From Parabacteroides sp. PH5-46 (GTDB lineage: Bacteria > Bacteroidota > Bacteroidia > Bacteroidales > Tannerellaceae), in assembly GCF_029892785.1 (NCBI RefSeq), contig NZ_JARXXA010000007.1, positions 62,001 through 126,000 on the forward strand: DNA of 64,000 bases, read 5' to 3'. This document shows, piece by piece, positions 1 to 8,847 of this stretch. Under the pieces are notes generated by a model. That model worked only from the letters and a program-made list of their open reading frames with translations, had not been told where the DNA came from and made no database searches. The stretch's first letter is position 1, and every line of letters starts with the position of its first letter. Made by a program: the position numbers and the translations under genes.

Positions 1-2
1 AC

Positions 3-1256
3 TTAAGGTACTAATTTATGTTTCCTAAATACTTTATGAATAGCTTCCAGTGCATAATCCAATTGCTCTTGCGTATGAGTAGCCATCAACGAGAAGCGGA
101 TTAGAGTATCATCCGGAGCAACAGCCGGAGATACAACCGGATTCACAAAGATTCCCGCGTCAAACAATTCACGGACAATAAGGAATGTCAGGTCATTATT
201 ACGTATAAATAACGGAATAATAGGAGTAGATGTATTTCCTATCTCACATCCGATATTACGGAAGCCATCCAATGCATAGTTGGTCAACTTCCACAGATGC
301 TCAATACGTTCCGGTTCATTCAACATAATATCCAAAGAAGCATTCACTGCAGCAGTAGCTGCCGGTGTATTACTTGCGCTGAAAATATATGAACGAGAAT
401 TATGGCGGAGATAGTTGATAGTATCCTTGTCTGAAGCGATAAACCCTCCGATAGATGCGAAAGACTTACTGAAAGTTCCCATGATAAGGTCAACGTCTTG
501 TGAAACCCCAAAATGGTTACAGGTACCGCGTCCTTGTTTTCCCAGAACCCCAATACCATGCGCTTCATCAACCATGATGCTGGCATTGTATTTTTTACTC
601 AAGGCTACAATTTCAGGGAGGTTTGCAACGTCACCTTCCATACTGAATACACCATCTATAACGATTAGCTTCACCTTGTCCGGCTCGCACTTCTGGAGTT
701 GTTTTTCCAGAGACTCCATATCGTTATGTTTGAATTTCAGCTTTGTGGAATAAGATAGTCTGTGTCCTTCAATAATAGATGCGTGATCCAATTCATCCCA
801 TAAGATATAGTCTTCACGTCCGGTAAGGCAAGAAACAACGCCTAAGTTAACCTGAAAACCGGTAGAATACACAATTGCATCTTCCTTTCCTACAAAATCA
901 GCCAGCCGTTCTTCAAGCTGCACATGTAAGTCCAGAGTTCCATTGAGGAAACGAGAACCGGCACAGCCTGTTCCATACTTCCTGGTAGCTTCAATGGCAG
1001 CTTCTTTTACTTTCGGATGGTTGGTTAATCCCAGGTAGGAATTTGATCCAAACATCAAAACTTTTTTCCCACTGATCTGGACTTCTGTATCCTGATCGCT
1101 TTCAATCATGCGAAAATAAGGATATATTCCTGCAGCCATAGCTTTCTGCGGAGCATCATACTTGGCTAGTTTCTCTTGTAAAAGTTTCATATTATCAGAA
1201 GAGACTAATTCCTTCGCTTGTTTATTTTTTATCAAAGAGTTCGGATTCGTTATCAT
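3..1256 (-). CDS. spt: Serine palmitoyltransferase / alpha-oxoamine synthase
   Basis: A 417-residue PLP enzyme of the alpha-oxoamine synthase family, which condenses an amino acid with an acyl-CoA. In sphingolipid-making Bacteroidales the family member is serine palmitoyltransferase, the first step from serine and a long acyl-CoA to 3-ketosphinganine; related paralogues are KBL (glycine C-acetyltransferase) and BioF. Visible motifs are the cofactor-stacking His158 in DELDH, DEAHG at 230-234 and the Schiff-base lysine K264 in GTFSKSFASIGG. Length is normal and the stop codon lies inside the window. The neighbour on the other strand is a lipid kinase, which supports a lipid role. No biotin genes are adjacent, arguing against BioF. 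The family call is secure; the substrate is inferred. Confidence 0.85.
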   Translation of the reverse strand: MITNPNSLIKNKQAKELVSSDNMKLLQEKLAKYDAPQKAMAAGIYPYFRMIESDQDTEVQISGKKVLMFGSNSYLGLTNHPKVKEAAIEATRKYGTGCAGSRFLNGTLDLHVQLEERLADFVGKEDAIVYSTGFQVNLGVVSCLTGREDYILWDELDHASIIEGHRLSYSTKLKFKHNDMESLEKQLQKCEPDKVKLIVIDGVFSMEGDVANLPEIVALSKKYNASIMVDEAHGIGVLGKQGRGTCNHFGVSQDVDLIMGTFSKSFASIGGFIASDKDTINYLRHNSRSYIFSASNTPAATAAVNASLDIMLNEPERIEHLWKLTNYALDGFRNIGCEIGNTSTPIIPLFIRNNDLTFLIVRELFDAGIFVNPVVSPAVAPDDTLIRFSLMATHTQEQLDYALEAIHKVFRKHKLVP

Positions 1257-1290
1257 ATAAATAAATAATTTGATCGGGTAAATCCAGCCG

Positions 1291-1298
1291 CAAAAGTA
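1291..1298 (-). promoter_or_regulatory. Candidate -7 box for the serine palmitoyltransferase gene
   Basis: On the minus strand this reads TACTTTTG, a full match to the Bacteroidetes TAnnTTTG -7 box, about 35 bp before the start codon. No clear TTTG -33 element was found at the usual spacing. Confidence 0.4.
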
Positions 1299-1351
1299 GT
1301 AAAAAAATCACTTATAGTAGTTGATATGCTTTAAAAGTTTCGTAAAAGCAT

Positions 1352-1359
1352 TATTTTTG
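1352..1359 (+). promoter_or_regulatory. Candidate -7 box for the lipid kinase gene
   Basis: TATTTTTG matches TAnnTTTG and lies 42 bp before the ATG at 1402. The -33 element is not convincing. Confidence 0.35.
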
Positions 1360-1401
1360 TTACTTTTATTGTCAAACATTAAAGGAAATACCCTTAGTAA
1401 G

Positions 1402-2370
1402 ATGAGTAATAATTGTGATGTTCAAGCGATAATCAACCCGATATCCGGTGTTGGTTCCAAACGTAAGATTCCGCAGATGATAGAAGAGGCTTGTGCTAAG
1501 GGGGGATATTCCCTTTGTATTTCTTTTACCGAATATGCCGGACATGCGAGTGAACTGACAAAGCAAGCGATAGAAAACGGCGTTAAACTAATTATAGCTG
1601 TTGGCGGAGACGGTACCGTAAACGAAGTGGCCAAGTCGATGATACATTCGGATGCTATTTTAGGTATAATACCTAAAGGCTCAGGGAACGGTCTGGCGCG
1701 TGAATTGCATATACCGATGGATACCAAGCGCGCCTTGGAGATGATCACAAAAGCAAATATCACAACTATTGATTGTTGCAAAGCTAACGACCGGGTTTTC
1801 TTCACTACCTGTGGTGTCGGGTTTGATGCAGCAGTAAGCAAAAAATTCGCCCGGGAGAAGCGGAGAGGCTCTATAACATATGTAAAAAACATCCTGGACG
1901 AATATCTCAGTTACCAACCCGAAGTCTATGAACTACAGTTTGATGATCAGTCTATCAAGGAAAAAGCCTTTCTGGTAGCCTGTGCCAATGCTTCACAGTA
2001 CGGAAATAATGCGTTCATTGCTCCACATGCTAATATTCAGGACGGAAAAATGGATGTAACCATCCTCTCGCCTTTTACTCCTTTAGATATAGCTCCGCTA
2101 GCCATCCAGTTATTCACCAAACAAATAGAACGCAACAGTAAGATTAAATCCATACGTGCAAGCCAACTAACAATCATCAGACAGAAGCCGGGGATTATGC
2201 ACCTGGATGGTGAACCAATAGAAGTAGGAAATCGCATAGAGATCTCCGTCATACCTAAAGCACTAAAAGTGCTCACGCCTGAAAAAGTTTCCTTTACAAA
2301 AGAAGTAAAAGATGTCTTTGATCAGGTAACGCGCTTTTTGGACAAGAGAATTCCTTATATTTTCAAGTAA
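1402..2370 (+). CDS. YegS/diacylglycerol kinase family lipid kinase
   Basis: A 322-residue lipid kinase of the DAGK catalytic family (YegS/BmrU type), which uses ATP to phosphorylate a lipid hydroxyl such as diacylglycerol or a sphingoid base. The nucleotide-binding signature GGDGT is at 68-72, followed by PKGSGNGLAR at 91-100; the C-terminal half is the beta-sandwich domain typical of the family. The open frame extends upstream to a TTG at 1321, but the ATG at 1402 gives the family's normal N terminus and follows a plausible -7 box, so I chose it. It is divergent from the serine palmitoyltransferase gene, which makes a sphingolipid or ceramide-related substrate possible but unproven. Confidence 0.85.
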   Translation: MSNNCDVQAIINPISGVGSKRKIPQMIEEACAKGGYSLCISFTEYAGHASELTKQAIENGVKLIIAVGGDGTVNEVAKSMIHSDAILGIIPKGSGNGLARELHIPMDTKRALEMITKANITTIDCCKANDRVFFTTCGVGFDAAVSKKFAREKRRGSITYVKNILDEYLSYQPEVYELQFDDQSIKEKAFLVACANASQYGNNAFIAPHANIQDGKMDVTILSPFTPLDIAPLAIQLFTKQIERNSKIKSIRASQLTIIRQKPGIMHLDGEPIEVGNRIEISVIPKALKVLTPEKVSFTKEVKDVFDQVTRFLDKRIPYIFK

Positions 2371-2383
2371 AACGGGAGAAGCA

Positions 2384-3103
2384 CTATGTTTTTTCCAGGT
2401 AGAAATCATGGGTAAGCTGCTTGTATTCGGCAGTATACTGATGGCGGCTCACTTCAATAATCAAATGATCTTTTACACAAGGGATCGAATGGTCTTCCGA
2501 AAGCTCTACCAGCAAACGTCTAGGCGTTGCAGACTCCGGTGTAGGATAAACGTCTGTCTGTCGTATTATATGCAGTTGATTTTGCAGAGCTGTTGCTTTT
2601 AAAATCGGTTCTTGTTCGTACGGAATAATGAAGGCAATGCGCCCTCCCGGAAGCAGTAGTTTCTTACCTTTCTCCATCAAGTCAGTAAAAGAAAAACCAG
2701 ATGTATGCCGTGCCGTATTGCGTTTGCTTTCCGGACTTTTAAGTGACTGAATAAAATAAGGTGGGTTTGAAACGATCAGATCATAGCCGGATTTACCGAG
2801 AGAGATAAAGTCCTCAAACGAATGATGGAATACCTTAATTCTGTTGACAAAAGGAGAATTATCTATATTTTCCGTTGCCTGTATGCATGCATCCGCATCA
2901 ATATCAATAGCATCCACCGAGGCTTTGCTTCGCTGGGCCAGCATTAAAGCGATCAGGCCTGTCCCCGTCCCTACGTCCAGAATGCGTTCACAATTGCTCA
3001 CGGATACCCAGGCTCCCAACAGCACTCCGTCGGTCCCCACTTTCATAGCGCATTTTTCTTGTTGTATCGTGAATTGTTTGAAACGAAAGTAACTGTTAGG
3101 CAT
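2384..3103 (-). CDS. trmN6: tRNA1(Val) (adenine-37 N6)-methyltransferase, TrmN6-like
   Basis: A 239-residue class I SAM-dependent methyltransferase. The SAM-binding motif LDVGTGTG is at 42-49, and the amino-methyltransferase motif NPPY at 113-116 marks enzymes that methylate exocyclic amines. The N terminus (FRFKQFTIQQ...KVGTDGVLLGAW) fits the YfiC/TrmN6 family, which makes m6A37 in tRNA1(Val). It is convergent with the lipid kinase (13 bp gap) and divergent from lon, so it is probably a single-gene unit. Family assignment is firm; tRNA specificity is inferred from the E. coli relative. Confidence 0.82.
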   Translation of the reverse strand: MPNSYFRFKQFTIQQEKCAMKVGTDGVLLGAWVSVSNCERILDVGTGTGLIALMLAQRSKASVDAIDIDADACIQATENIDNSPFVNRIKVFHHSFEDFISLGKSGYDLIVSNPPYFIQSLKSPESKRNTARHTSGFSFTDLMEKGKKLLLPGGRIAFIIPYEQEPILKATALQNQLHIIRQTDVYPTPESATPRRLLVELSEDHSIPCVKDHLIIEVSRHQYTAEYKQLTHDFYLEKT

Positions 3104-3124
3104 ACTTTATAGACAAATAAACAA

Positions 3125-3153
3125 CAAATGTACAAAAAGAATTCATAACTTTG
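3125..3153. promoter_or_regulatory. Divergent -7 boxes for trmN6 and lon
   Basis: The plus strand carries TAACTTTG at 3146-3153, 41 bp before the lon start. The minus strand carries TACATTTG at 3132-3125, 21 bp before the trmN6 start. Both match TAnnTTTG. The two boxes lie back to back within 29 bp, so polymerase binding at one could hinder the other. Confidence 0.4.
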
Positions 3154-3194
3154 GCACGTTTATTGTAATATACTTAGCAATTTTAAAATGCTGT

Positions 3195-5654
3195 ATGAGG
3201 AAAAAAACAAGTTTTTTCAGCCAGGAATCCTTTGACGATTTAGATGATAACCTGGGTATTGTTATGCCTATCTTAGCAGAATACGATGCGGATGAAGACT
3301 TTACGGATGGTATTGATAAACTAGGAAGTTCTATTCCTATACTACCTCTTCGTAACATGGTGCTTTTTCCCGGTGTTGCTATGCCTGTTATTGTAGGCCG
3401 GCCAAAATCGATGCGTTTAATTAATGATGCCGTAAAAAAGAAGAAGTTAATTGGCGTTGTTTGCCAAAAAGAAGTCAACACAGAGGAGCCTCTACTGGAC
3501 GATTTATATACCACCGGAGTGATCGCAGACGTGGTCCGCGTATTGGATATGCCCGATGGAACTACAACCGTTATCCTTCAGGGAAAAAAACGCTTTCTAT
3601 TAGATGAACTAACGGAAACAGAGCCTTACCTGAAAGGCTCCATCTCTGTACTGGAAGATAAAATCCCCGAAAGCGGCGACCGTGAGTTCGAAGCGCTCAT
3701 TTCCACGATAAAGGATTTGACCATCAAGATGCTGGGAGCTGTATCCGAGCCTCCGCGCGACTTAATCTTCTCAATAAAAAATAATAAGAACGTTCTTTAT
3801 CTGGTAAACTTCTCCTGTAGTAACATTCCTAACGGAGCGGCAGAGAAACAAGAGCTTCTTCTGATTGGTGACTTAAAAGAGCGATCCTATCGCCTACTGT
3901 TTATCCTGAACAGGGAATATCAGTTGGTAGAGCTAAAGAACTCTATCCAAATGAAAACCCACGAAGATATCAACCAGCAGCAGAAAGAATATTTCCTACA
4001 ACAACAAATCAAAACAATTCAGGAAGAATTAGGTGGGAATATCAACGAAATTGAAATAAAAGAGCTTCGCGAAAAAGCGGCTAAAAAGAAATGGCCCAAA
4101 TCCGTAGCTGAAGTATTTGATAAAGAGATACGTAAACTGGAACGTTTGCATCCTCAATCTCCCGATTACTCTATCCAGACACAATATGTCCAGACGATTG
4201 TAAATCTTCCTTGGGAGCATTACAGCAAAGATAACTTCAACCTGAAGCATGCCCAGAAGGTACTGGATCGTGATCACTACGGACTTGAAAATGTAAAGGA
4301 ACGTATCATAGAACACCTGGCTATCCTGAAACTCAAAGGGGATATGAAATCTCCTATCATATGTCTTTACGGACCTCCGGGAGTAGGGAAAACTTCATTG
4401 GGTAAGTCCATAGCCGAAGCCCTGAACCGCAAATATGTACGCATCTCCTTAGGCGGATTGCATGATGAAGCTGAGATCAGAGGGCATCGCCGAACATATA
4501 TCGGCGCCATGACAGGCCGTATCATTCAGAACCTAATGAAAGCCGGCACGTCTAATCCTGTGTTTGTTTTAGACGAGATCGACAAGGTAACGAACGACTT
4601 CAAGGGAGATCCAGCCTCGGCTCTGCTGGAAGTGCTCGACCCGGAACAAAACAATGCCTTCCACGATAATTATCTGGACATTGATTACGATTTAAGCAAA
4701 GTACTCTTTATCGCAACGGCTAACAGCCTGAATACTATTTCCCAGCCACTACTCGACCGTATGGAACTAATCGAAGTAAGCGGCTACATCATGGAAGAAA
4801 AAATACAGATTGCCGCCAAGCACTTACTTCCCAAACAACTCGAATCTCACGGTTTGCCCAAGAAGAAAGTAAAGTTCCAGAAAAAAGCCTTGCAAGAGCT
4901 TGTTACGTCTTATACCCGCGAAAGCGGAGTGCGTGAACTAGACAAGAAAGTGGCCAAGGTTATTCGTAAACTGGCTCGAAAGATCGCATCCGACGAACCT
5001 ATACCCGAAGAAATAAAGGTAGAGGACCTGAAAGAATATCTCGGAGCCGTTGAATATTCGCGTGATAAATACCAAGGAAATGATTACGCCGGAGTAGTTA
5101 CAGGATTGGCCTGGACAGCAGTAGGCGGTGAAATACTTTTTGTAGAATCCAGCCTGAGCCGGGGCAAAGGCTCGAAACTGACACTGACAGGCAAGCTGGG
5201 GGATGTAATGAAAGAATCTGCCATGTTGGCACTCGAATACATTCATTCGCACGCTTCGTACTTTAATATTCCGGAGGAAATGTTTGAAAACTGGAACGTG
5301 CATATCCATGTGCCCGAAGGCGCCATCCCTAAAGACGGGCCAAGTGCGGGTGTTACAATGGTAACGTCCTTGGTTTCGGCATTCACACAGCGCAAGGTAA
5401 AGAAAAGCATCGCCATGACAGGGGAAATTACCTTAAGAGGCAAAGTACTGCCGGTAGGCGGAATCAAAGAAAAGATACTGGCTGCCAAACGGGCAGGAAT
5501 TACAGAAATCATTCTTTGTACTGCAAACAGGAAACATATCGAAGAGATTAATGAAGAGTACCTGAAAGGACTGGTCTTCCACTATGTGGATGATATTCGT
5601 GAGGTAGTAAACCTGGCATTGCTGAACAAAAAAGTGGACAACCCCTTATTCTAA
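3195..5654 (+). CDS. lon: ATP-dependent endopeptidase Lon
   Basis: An 819-residue Lon protease, a cytosolic AAA+ serine protease that degrades misfolded and regulatory proteins. The LAN substrate-binding domain begins near residue 50 (LPLRNMVLFPGVAMP). The AAA+ module has Walker A GPPGVGKT at 393-400 and Walker B VFVLDEIDK near 456-464. The protease domain has the catalytic Ser717 in PKDGPSAG and Lys760 in GGIKEK; the spacing of 43 residues equals that of the E. coli Ser679/Lys722 dyad. Length is normal for the family and the start follows a -7 box. It is monocistronic, and a strong hairpin follows within 40 bp of the stop. Confidence 0.97.
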   Translation: MRKKTSFFSQESFDDLDDNLGIVMPILAEYDADEDFTDGIDKLGSSIPILPLRNMVLFPGVAMPVIVGRPKSMRLINDAVKKKKLIGVVCQKEVNTEEPLLDDLYTTGVIADVVRVLDMPDGTTTVILQGKKRFLLDELTETEPYLKGSISVLEDKIPESGDREFEALISTIKDLTIKMLGAVSEPPRDLIFSIKNNKNVLYLVNFSCSNIPNGAAEKQELLLIGDLKERSYRLLFILNREYQLVELKNSIQMKTHEDINQQQKEYFLQQQIKTIQEELGGNINEIEIKELREKAAKKKWPKSVAEVFDKEIRKLERLHPQSPDYSIQTQYVQTIVNLPWEHYSKDNFNLKHAQKVLDRDHYGLENVKERIIEHLAILKLKGDMKSPIICLYGPPGVGKTSLGKSIAEALNRKYVRISLGGLHDEAEIRGHRRTYIGAMTGRIIQNLMKAGTSNPVFVLDEIDKVTNDFKGDPASALLEVLDPEQNNAFHDNYLDIDYDLSKVLFIATANSLNTISQPLLDRMELIEVSGYIMEEKIQIAAKHLLPKQLESHGLPKKKVKFQKKALQELVTSYTRESGVRELDKKVAKVIRKLARKIASDEPIPEEIKVEDLKEYLGAVEYSRDKYQGNDYAGVVTGLAWTAVGGEILFVESSLSRGKGSKLTLTGKLGDVMKESAMLALEYIHSHASYFNIPEEMFENWNVHIHVPEGAIPKDGPSAGVTMVTSLVSAFTQRKVKKSIAMTGEITLRGKVLPVGGIKEKILAAKRAGITEIILCTANRKHIEEINEEYLKGLVFHYVDDIREVVNLALLNKKVDNPLF

Positions 5655-5659
5655 ACAGG

Positions 5660-5743
5660 ACGCGTCCGAAGAAAAATAGCTCACGTCTCAAAAAAAATAG
5701 CACCCGTCTGAAAATAAATCAGACGGGTGCTATTTTTATATAC
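5660..5743 (+). repeat. Tandem array A, four 21-bp units, downstream of lon
   Basis: Between the convergent lon and DUF5606 genes lie four units of 21 bp (5660, 5681, 5702, 5723). The first three share CGTCY followed by an A-rich stretch; ATAGC recurs at 5676 and 5697. The fourth unit is largely the inverse of parts of units two and three and completes a terminator hairpin. The layout matches the 22-bp arrays at 15806, 29300, 45165 and 57271, though the sequence differs. Confidence 0.6.
5693..5737. terminator. Bidirectional terminator between lon and the DUF5606 gene
   Basis: A perfect stem of about 18 bp (AAAAATAGCACCCGTCTG with its complement) encloses a 9-nt loop, with A-rich and T-rich flanks, so it can stop transcription from both sides. 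It is embedded in tandem array A. Confidence 0.9.
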
Positions 5744-5748
5744 TTTAC

Positions 5749-6192
5749 TTACTCAGCCGAATCGGCTTTTGCTTCTTCTTTTTCTTCCGTTTCTTCCTTT
5801 TGAGGGGTAAAATCGGTAATATCATTTGCAATCAACAAATTATACCAGGATAGTAACTTCTTTATATCGCTAAGGTAAACACGCTCCCGATCGAAGTTAG
5901 GTAGGATTTCCGCGAAATAAGCGCGAAGATTATCCGGCTTACCGGCAATTAAGTCGGCAGCAACCTTTTCTCCGTTCTCTTTGTTCTTTACACTCGTAAG
6001 TACCTCGTGCAAAGGAATTTCTCCTTCCTCGGTATAGATTGCAATATCGCCCAGGGAGATTACCTTATCTTTCGCATATGCCGGGATTCTTTTCTTTTCG
6101 GTTAAAGATTCTACAATCAACATGCTCTTTCCCTGCGAAACTAATTTATAAAGCCCGGGTTTTCCTGAGATAGACAGAATAGTCTTCAACAT
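5749..6192 (-). CDS. DUF5606 family protein
   Basis: A 147-residue cytosolic protein without signal peptide or membrane segment. The N-terminal part (LKTILSISGKPGLYKLVSQGKSMLIVESL) is the conserved DUF5606 domain common in Bacteroidetes; the last 20 residues are an acidic Glu/Lys-rich tail. No function is known to me. It lies 92 bp downstream of rplS, but a terminator-like hairpin separates the two genes. Confidence 0.75.
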   Translation of the reverse strand: MLKTILSISGKPGLYKLVSQGKSMLIVESLTEKKRIPAYAKDKVISLGDIAIYTEEGEIPLHEVLTSVKNKENGEKVAADLIAGKPDNLRAYFAEILPNFDRERVYLSDIKKLLSWYNLLIANDITDFTPQKEETEEKEEAKADSAE

Positions 6193-6226
6193 AATCTTTG
6201 TGTTTGAAAATAGAGTTAAACTTTTA

Positions 6227-6258
6227 ATAAAAAAGCCACCCGGTTATCAGATGGCTTC
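6227..6258 (-). terminator. Terminator of rplS
   Basis: Read on the minus strand, AAGCCA and TGGCTT form a 6-bp stem around a 14-nt loop, followed by TTTTTTATT, 27 bp after the rplS stop. Confidence 0.6.
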
Positions 6259-6284
6259 TGTATGGCAATAGAACCGAAGAGTTA

Positions 6285-6632
6285 TTAATATCTTCTTTCT
6301 TTGATTCTCGCTTTCTTTCCGGTAAGAGCGCGTAAATAATACAACTTAGCTCTGCGAACTTTACCGCGTTTGTTTACAGTAACGCTTTCGATGAATGGTG
6401 ATTCGATCGGGAATATTCTTTCCACGCCAATGTTTTCCGACATTTTACGTACGGTAAAGCGTTTTTTGTCTCCGTGTCCTGAAATACGGATCACAACGCC
6501 TCTGTACTGCTGAATACGTTCTTTGTTACCTTCTTTGATACGATAAGCTACGGTAATTGTGTCACCACTTCTGAATGCGGGGAACTCTTTTTTGGTAGCA
6601 AACGCGTCTTCTGCAATTTTAATTAAATCCAT
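6285..6632 (-). CDS. rplS: 50S ribosomal protein bL19
   Basis: A 115-residue ribosomal protein of normal length. The family signature is clear: FRSGDTITVAYRIKEG, then the RIQQYRGVVI strand, then VERIFPIESPFIESV and the basic tail KLYYLRALTGKKARIKERRY. bL19 sits at the 30S-50S interface. Here the gene stands alone with its own promoter and terminator rather than in an rpsP-rimM-trmD-rplS operon. Confidence 0.97.
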   Translation of the reverse strand: MDLIKIAEDAFATKKEFPAFRSGDTITVAYRIKEGNKERIQQYRGVVIRISGHGDKKRFTVRKMSENIGVERIFPIESPFIESVTVNKRGKVRRAKLYYLRALTGKKARIKERRY

Positions 6633-6716
6633 TGTTTATAGCTTTTTATAATTATTTTTGAACGAAACGCAATGTAACGGGCAACTAATCCCGACAGAGA
6701 TTACGTAAAGCGGATG

Positions 6717-6748
6717 CAAAGTAACGAAAGATTTATCGAATACGCAAA
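6717..6748 (-). promoter_or_regulatory. Promoter of rplS
   Basis: On the minus strand TTTG (6748-6745) is followed after 20 bp by TTACTTTG (6724-6717), one mismatch from the TTTG/TAnnTTTG Bacteroidetes promoter. It predicts a leader of about 75-80 nt. Confidence 0.55.
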
Positions 6749-6770
6749 TGATTATTTAAATATTTCCTCC

Positions 6771-7994
6771 TTACTTCAACCACTTGTCTGCGAATCGAAT
6801 ATAATTATCCCAGTCAAAATCTGTCACGTCATGCACCCCGGAACGGATATGATAGCCTATACGGTTCATCACCGGTTTATTAATTCCGGGCATATCCGGT
6901 TTTTCCAAACCTTTCATACCATATAGTTCATATACCTCTCCGGCATAACAAGCGGAAAGGTATTCGCCTTTCGGATCGGCCCACTGGTCTTCTTCGGCAC
7001 TGGCTACATACAAAGGACGGGGAGCCATCAGGGCAAGAAATTGGTGCTGATCGAACGGTAGCTTCTCTTCATTATTGGCATACTGCCCGAAAGCCTTGCA
7101 AAACCAGTGAGGAAAGGCGGTCGTAATAACACCGACTGTTTCGCCAAAGGTTCGCTTGGAAAGGGCTGCTCCTCCGCAACCGGAGTTGTTCGAGATAACG
7201 ACTGCAAAACGTTCGTCTTGCGCTCCCGCCCAAAGAGCGGCCTTCCCATTGCGGGAATGTCCCATCAGAACGACCTTTGATTCGTCTATGGCATTATCTG
7301 TCTCAATATAATCCATGACACGACTCAGCCCCCATGCCCAGGCGCCCATCGCCTGCCAGGAACTAGCTGCTATATCATTGCCCGATTGGTAACCAAAAAG
7401 CGGAAGAATGCTTTCGACATGTTTATCTTCGGCATCGGGGAATATATCATAATACCAGATCGTGCATAAACCATAGCCGGAGGAGATGAGTTTTTCTACC
7501 GCCCAGCGCGATTTACTACTCCCGCGTTCTGCCTCCGAAGAGGGAATAATGTCCTCGTCATCAGCTATTGTTTGATTTCCGCTAAAGTTGTAGCCGAGGA
7601 AAAGAGGCGCCTTGCCCTTCACCTGATTGGGCAAATAAATCAGCATCAGCATACTTCGCTCGATTGCTCCGTTACTGAAGGTTACTTTCACCTGTTTGCA
7701 GGTGGCCTTTCCGCCAAGGGATTGCGGATGGGTCTTCAATACTTCGTAAGAGGTCTTGATCGCCCCTTCAGGTGTTTGCCCGAACATTTGTGTAGCAAAG
7801 GTATTCAGCAGTTCCAGGCGCCTTACCTTCTCCCACTCTTTTGCCGTTGTTATCTTTTTTCCACTTTCGCTAATAAGCAAGGGAGGCAAGGTAAACTGAG
7901 GCACTTGCATTTCATCATAAATGACAGGCTTCTGTTGTGCCCGGACTGACAACAAAATAGCAAACAGGATTAATCCTAAAAATACCTTTCTCAT
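6771..7994 (-). CDS. CE15-type glucuronoyl / acetyl-xylan esterase, secreted
   Basis: A 407-residue alpha/beta hydrolase with a signal peptide (MRKVFLGLILFAILLSVRA). The nucleophile elbow GHSRNGK carries Ser247, and SGVHDVTDFDW near the C terminus carries the likely catalytic His388; this arrangement is typical of glucuronoyl esterases (CE15), which cleave esters between glucuronic acid on xylan and lignin alcohols, and of proteins annotated as acetyl-xylan esterases. It is translationally coupled to the upstream NIPSNAP gene by a 4-bp ATGA overlap. No xylanase lies nearby, so the natural ester is uncertain. Confidence 0.78.
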   Translation of the reverse strand: MRKVFLGLILFAILLSVRAQQKPVIYDEMQVPQFTLPPLLISESGKKITTAKEWEKVRRLELLNTFATQMFGQTPEGAIKTSYEVLKTHPQSLGGKATCKQVKVTFSNGAIERSMLMLIYLPNQVKGKAPLFLGYNFSGNQTIADDEDIIPSSEAERGSSKSRWAVEKLISSGYGLCTIWYYDIFPDAEDKHVESILPLFGYQSGNDIAASSWQAMGAWAWGLSRVMDYIETDNAIDESKVVLMGHSRNGKAALWAGAQDERFAVVISNNSGCGGAALSKRTFGETVGVITTAFPHWFCKAFGQYANNEEKLPFDQHQFLALMAPRPLYVASAEEDQWADPKGEYLSACYAGEVYELYGMKGLEKPDMPGINKPVMNRIGYHIRSGVHDVTDFDWDNYIRFADKWLK

Positions 7995-8755
7995 ATCTGC
8001 GAATAATCAAGAGGAAGCAAAATTCGGTTTGTATTATTAGTTGCCGTATGGGCATACTCGGGCAAATCTTTAATAGCAAGCCAGCCAGGATGTTTTCCAA
8101 AGGCTCCCCAGGAAGCGTCATGCGTGGCCTTGTCTTTATACCAGGTAAGATACATCAATGCAGGCATGTGAGGACCGGCCAGCACGTCACCGTAACATAC
8201 GGGATGGATTCCTACTTTGTCGAAGACATCCATTTCAGCCTCATTGAACATTTTCACCTTGCGCTGGTTGGCCTCTTCGTTCGGACTCCAATAGTGGCGA
8301 AGATGGAATAAGCCACGATCTTTGTCTGGCATCTTCAGCTGCGGAATTTTGTCGAATGCTTCGCAAAGGTACGACTCAAACTCCTTGTAAACGGGATTCA
8401 CTGCCGATTTGTCATAGAAAGCTTGTGCCGCTTTCCGGAAGGTTTTGTCTTCCCAAATCGTGCGTTTCACATTATAATAAGTAGTAATATCCGGATAAAC
8501 GAAAAGGTAAAAGCGCTGTGCGAGGTCTTTTTCTTCATACAGTTTAAAGGCTCCTACTTTAATTTTTTTCCGGTTGTAAGCAGGGATTAATACCTCTCGG
8601 TAAAAGGTGTCAAGCACATCATCATTAGTAGTAAGCGTATAGATACGCCAATCGTAAATTTCTTTTTTTACATGAGTCGCTGCCGGAAGCATTCCGTTAG
8701 CCATCGGAACTGTAGCCAGCAAGCCGGCAGATTTAATAAAATGTCTCCTTTTCAT
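7991..8755 (-). CDS. NIPSNAP domain protein with twin-arginine-like leader
   Basis: A 254-residue protein that starts MKRRHFIKSAGLLA, resembling a twin-arginine or lipid-free export leader of the kind common on Bacteroidetes periplasmic oxidoreductases. The rest is a tandem NIPSNAP fold (YDWRIYTL near residue 33 and FHLRHYWSPNEE near residue 150), a dimeric alpha/beta ferredoxin-like domain of unknown biochemical role. Its stop overlaps the start of the CE15 esterase by 4 bp, so the two proteins are made together. Export and partnership with the esterase are inferences. Confidence 0.75.
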   Translation of the reverse strand: MKRRHFIKSAGLLATVPMANGMLPAATHVKKEIYDWRIYTLTTNDDVLDTFYREVLIPAYNRKKIKVGAFKLYEEKDLAQRFYLFVYPDITTYYNVKRTIWEDKTFRKAAQAFYDKSAVNPVYKEFESYLCEAFDKIPQLKMPDKDRGLFHLRHYWSPNEEANQRKVKMFNEAEMDVFDKVGIHPVCYGDVLAGPHMPALMYLTWYKDKATHDASWGAFGKHPGWLAIKDLPEYAHTATNNTNRILLPLDYSQI

Positions 8756-8788
8756 AATAATTTGGGATTAGATAGATGTTAAAGACAT

Positions 8789-8825
8789 CAAAGATAAAGA
8801 TATCAGCTTAATTTTCGTATTTTTG
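8789..8825. promoter_or_regulatory. Divergent -7 boxes for the NIPSNAP-esterase operon and the GH3 gene
   Basis: Minus strand TATCTTTG at 8796-8789 precedes the NIPSNAP gene by 33 bp. Plus strand TATTTTTG at 8818-8825 precedes the GH3 ATG by 22 bp. Both match TAnnTTTG. Confidence 0.4.
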
Positions 8826-8847
8826 ATGAAAATTTGAGATAGTGAGG

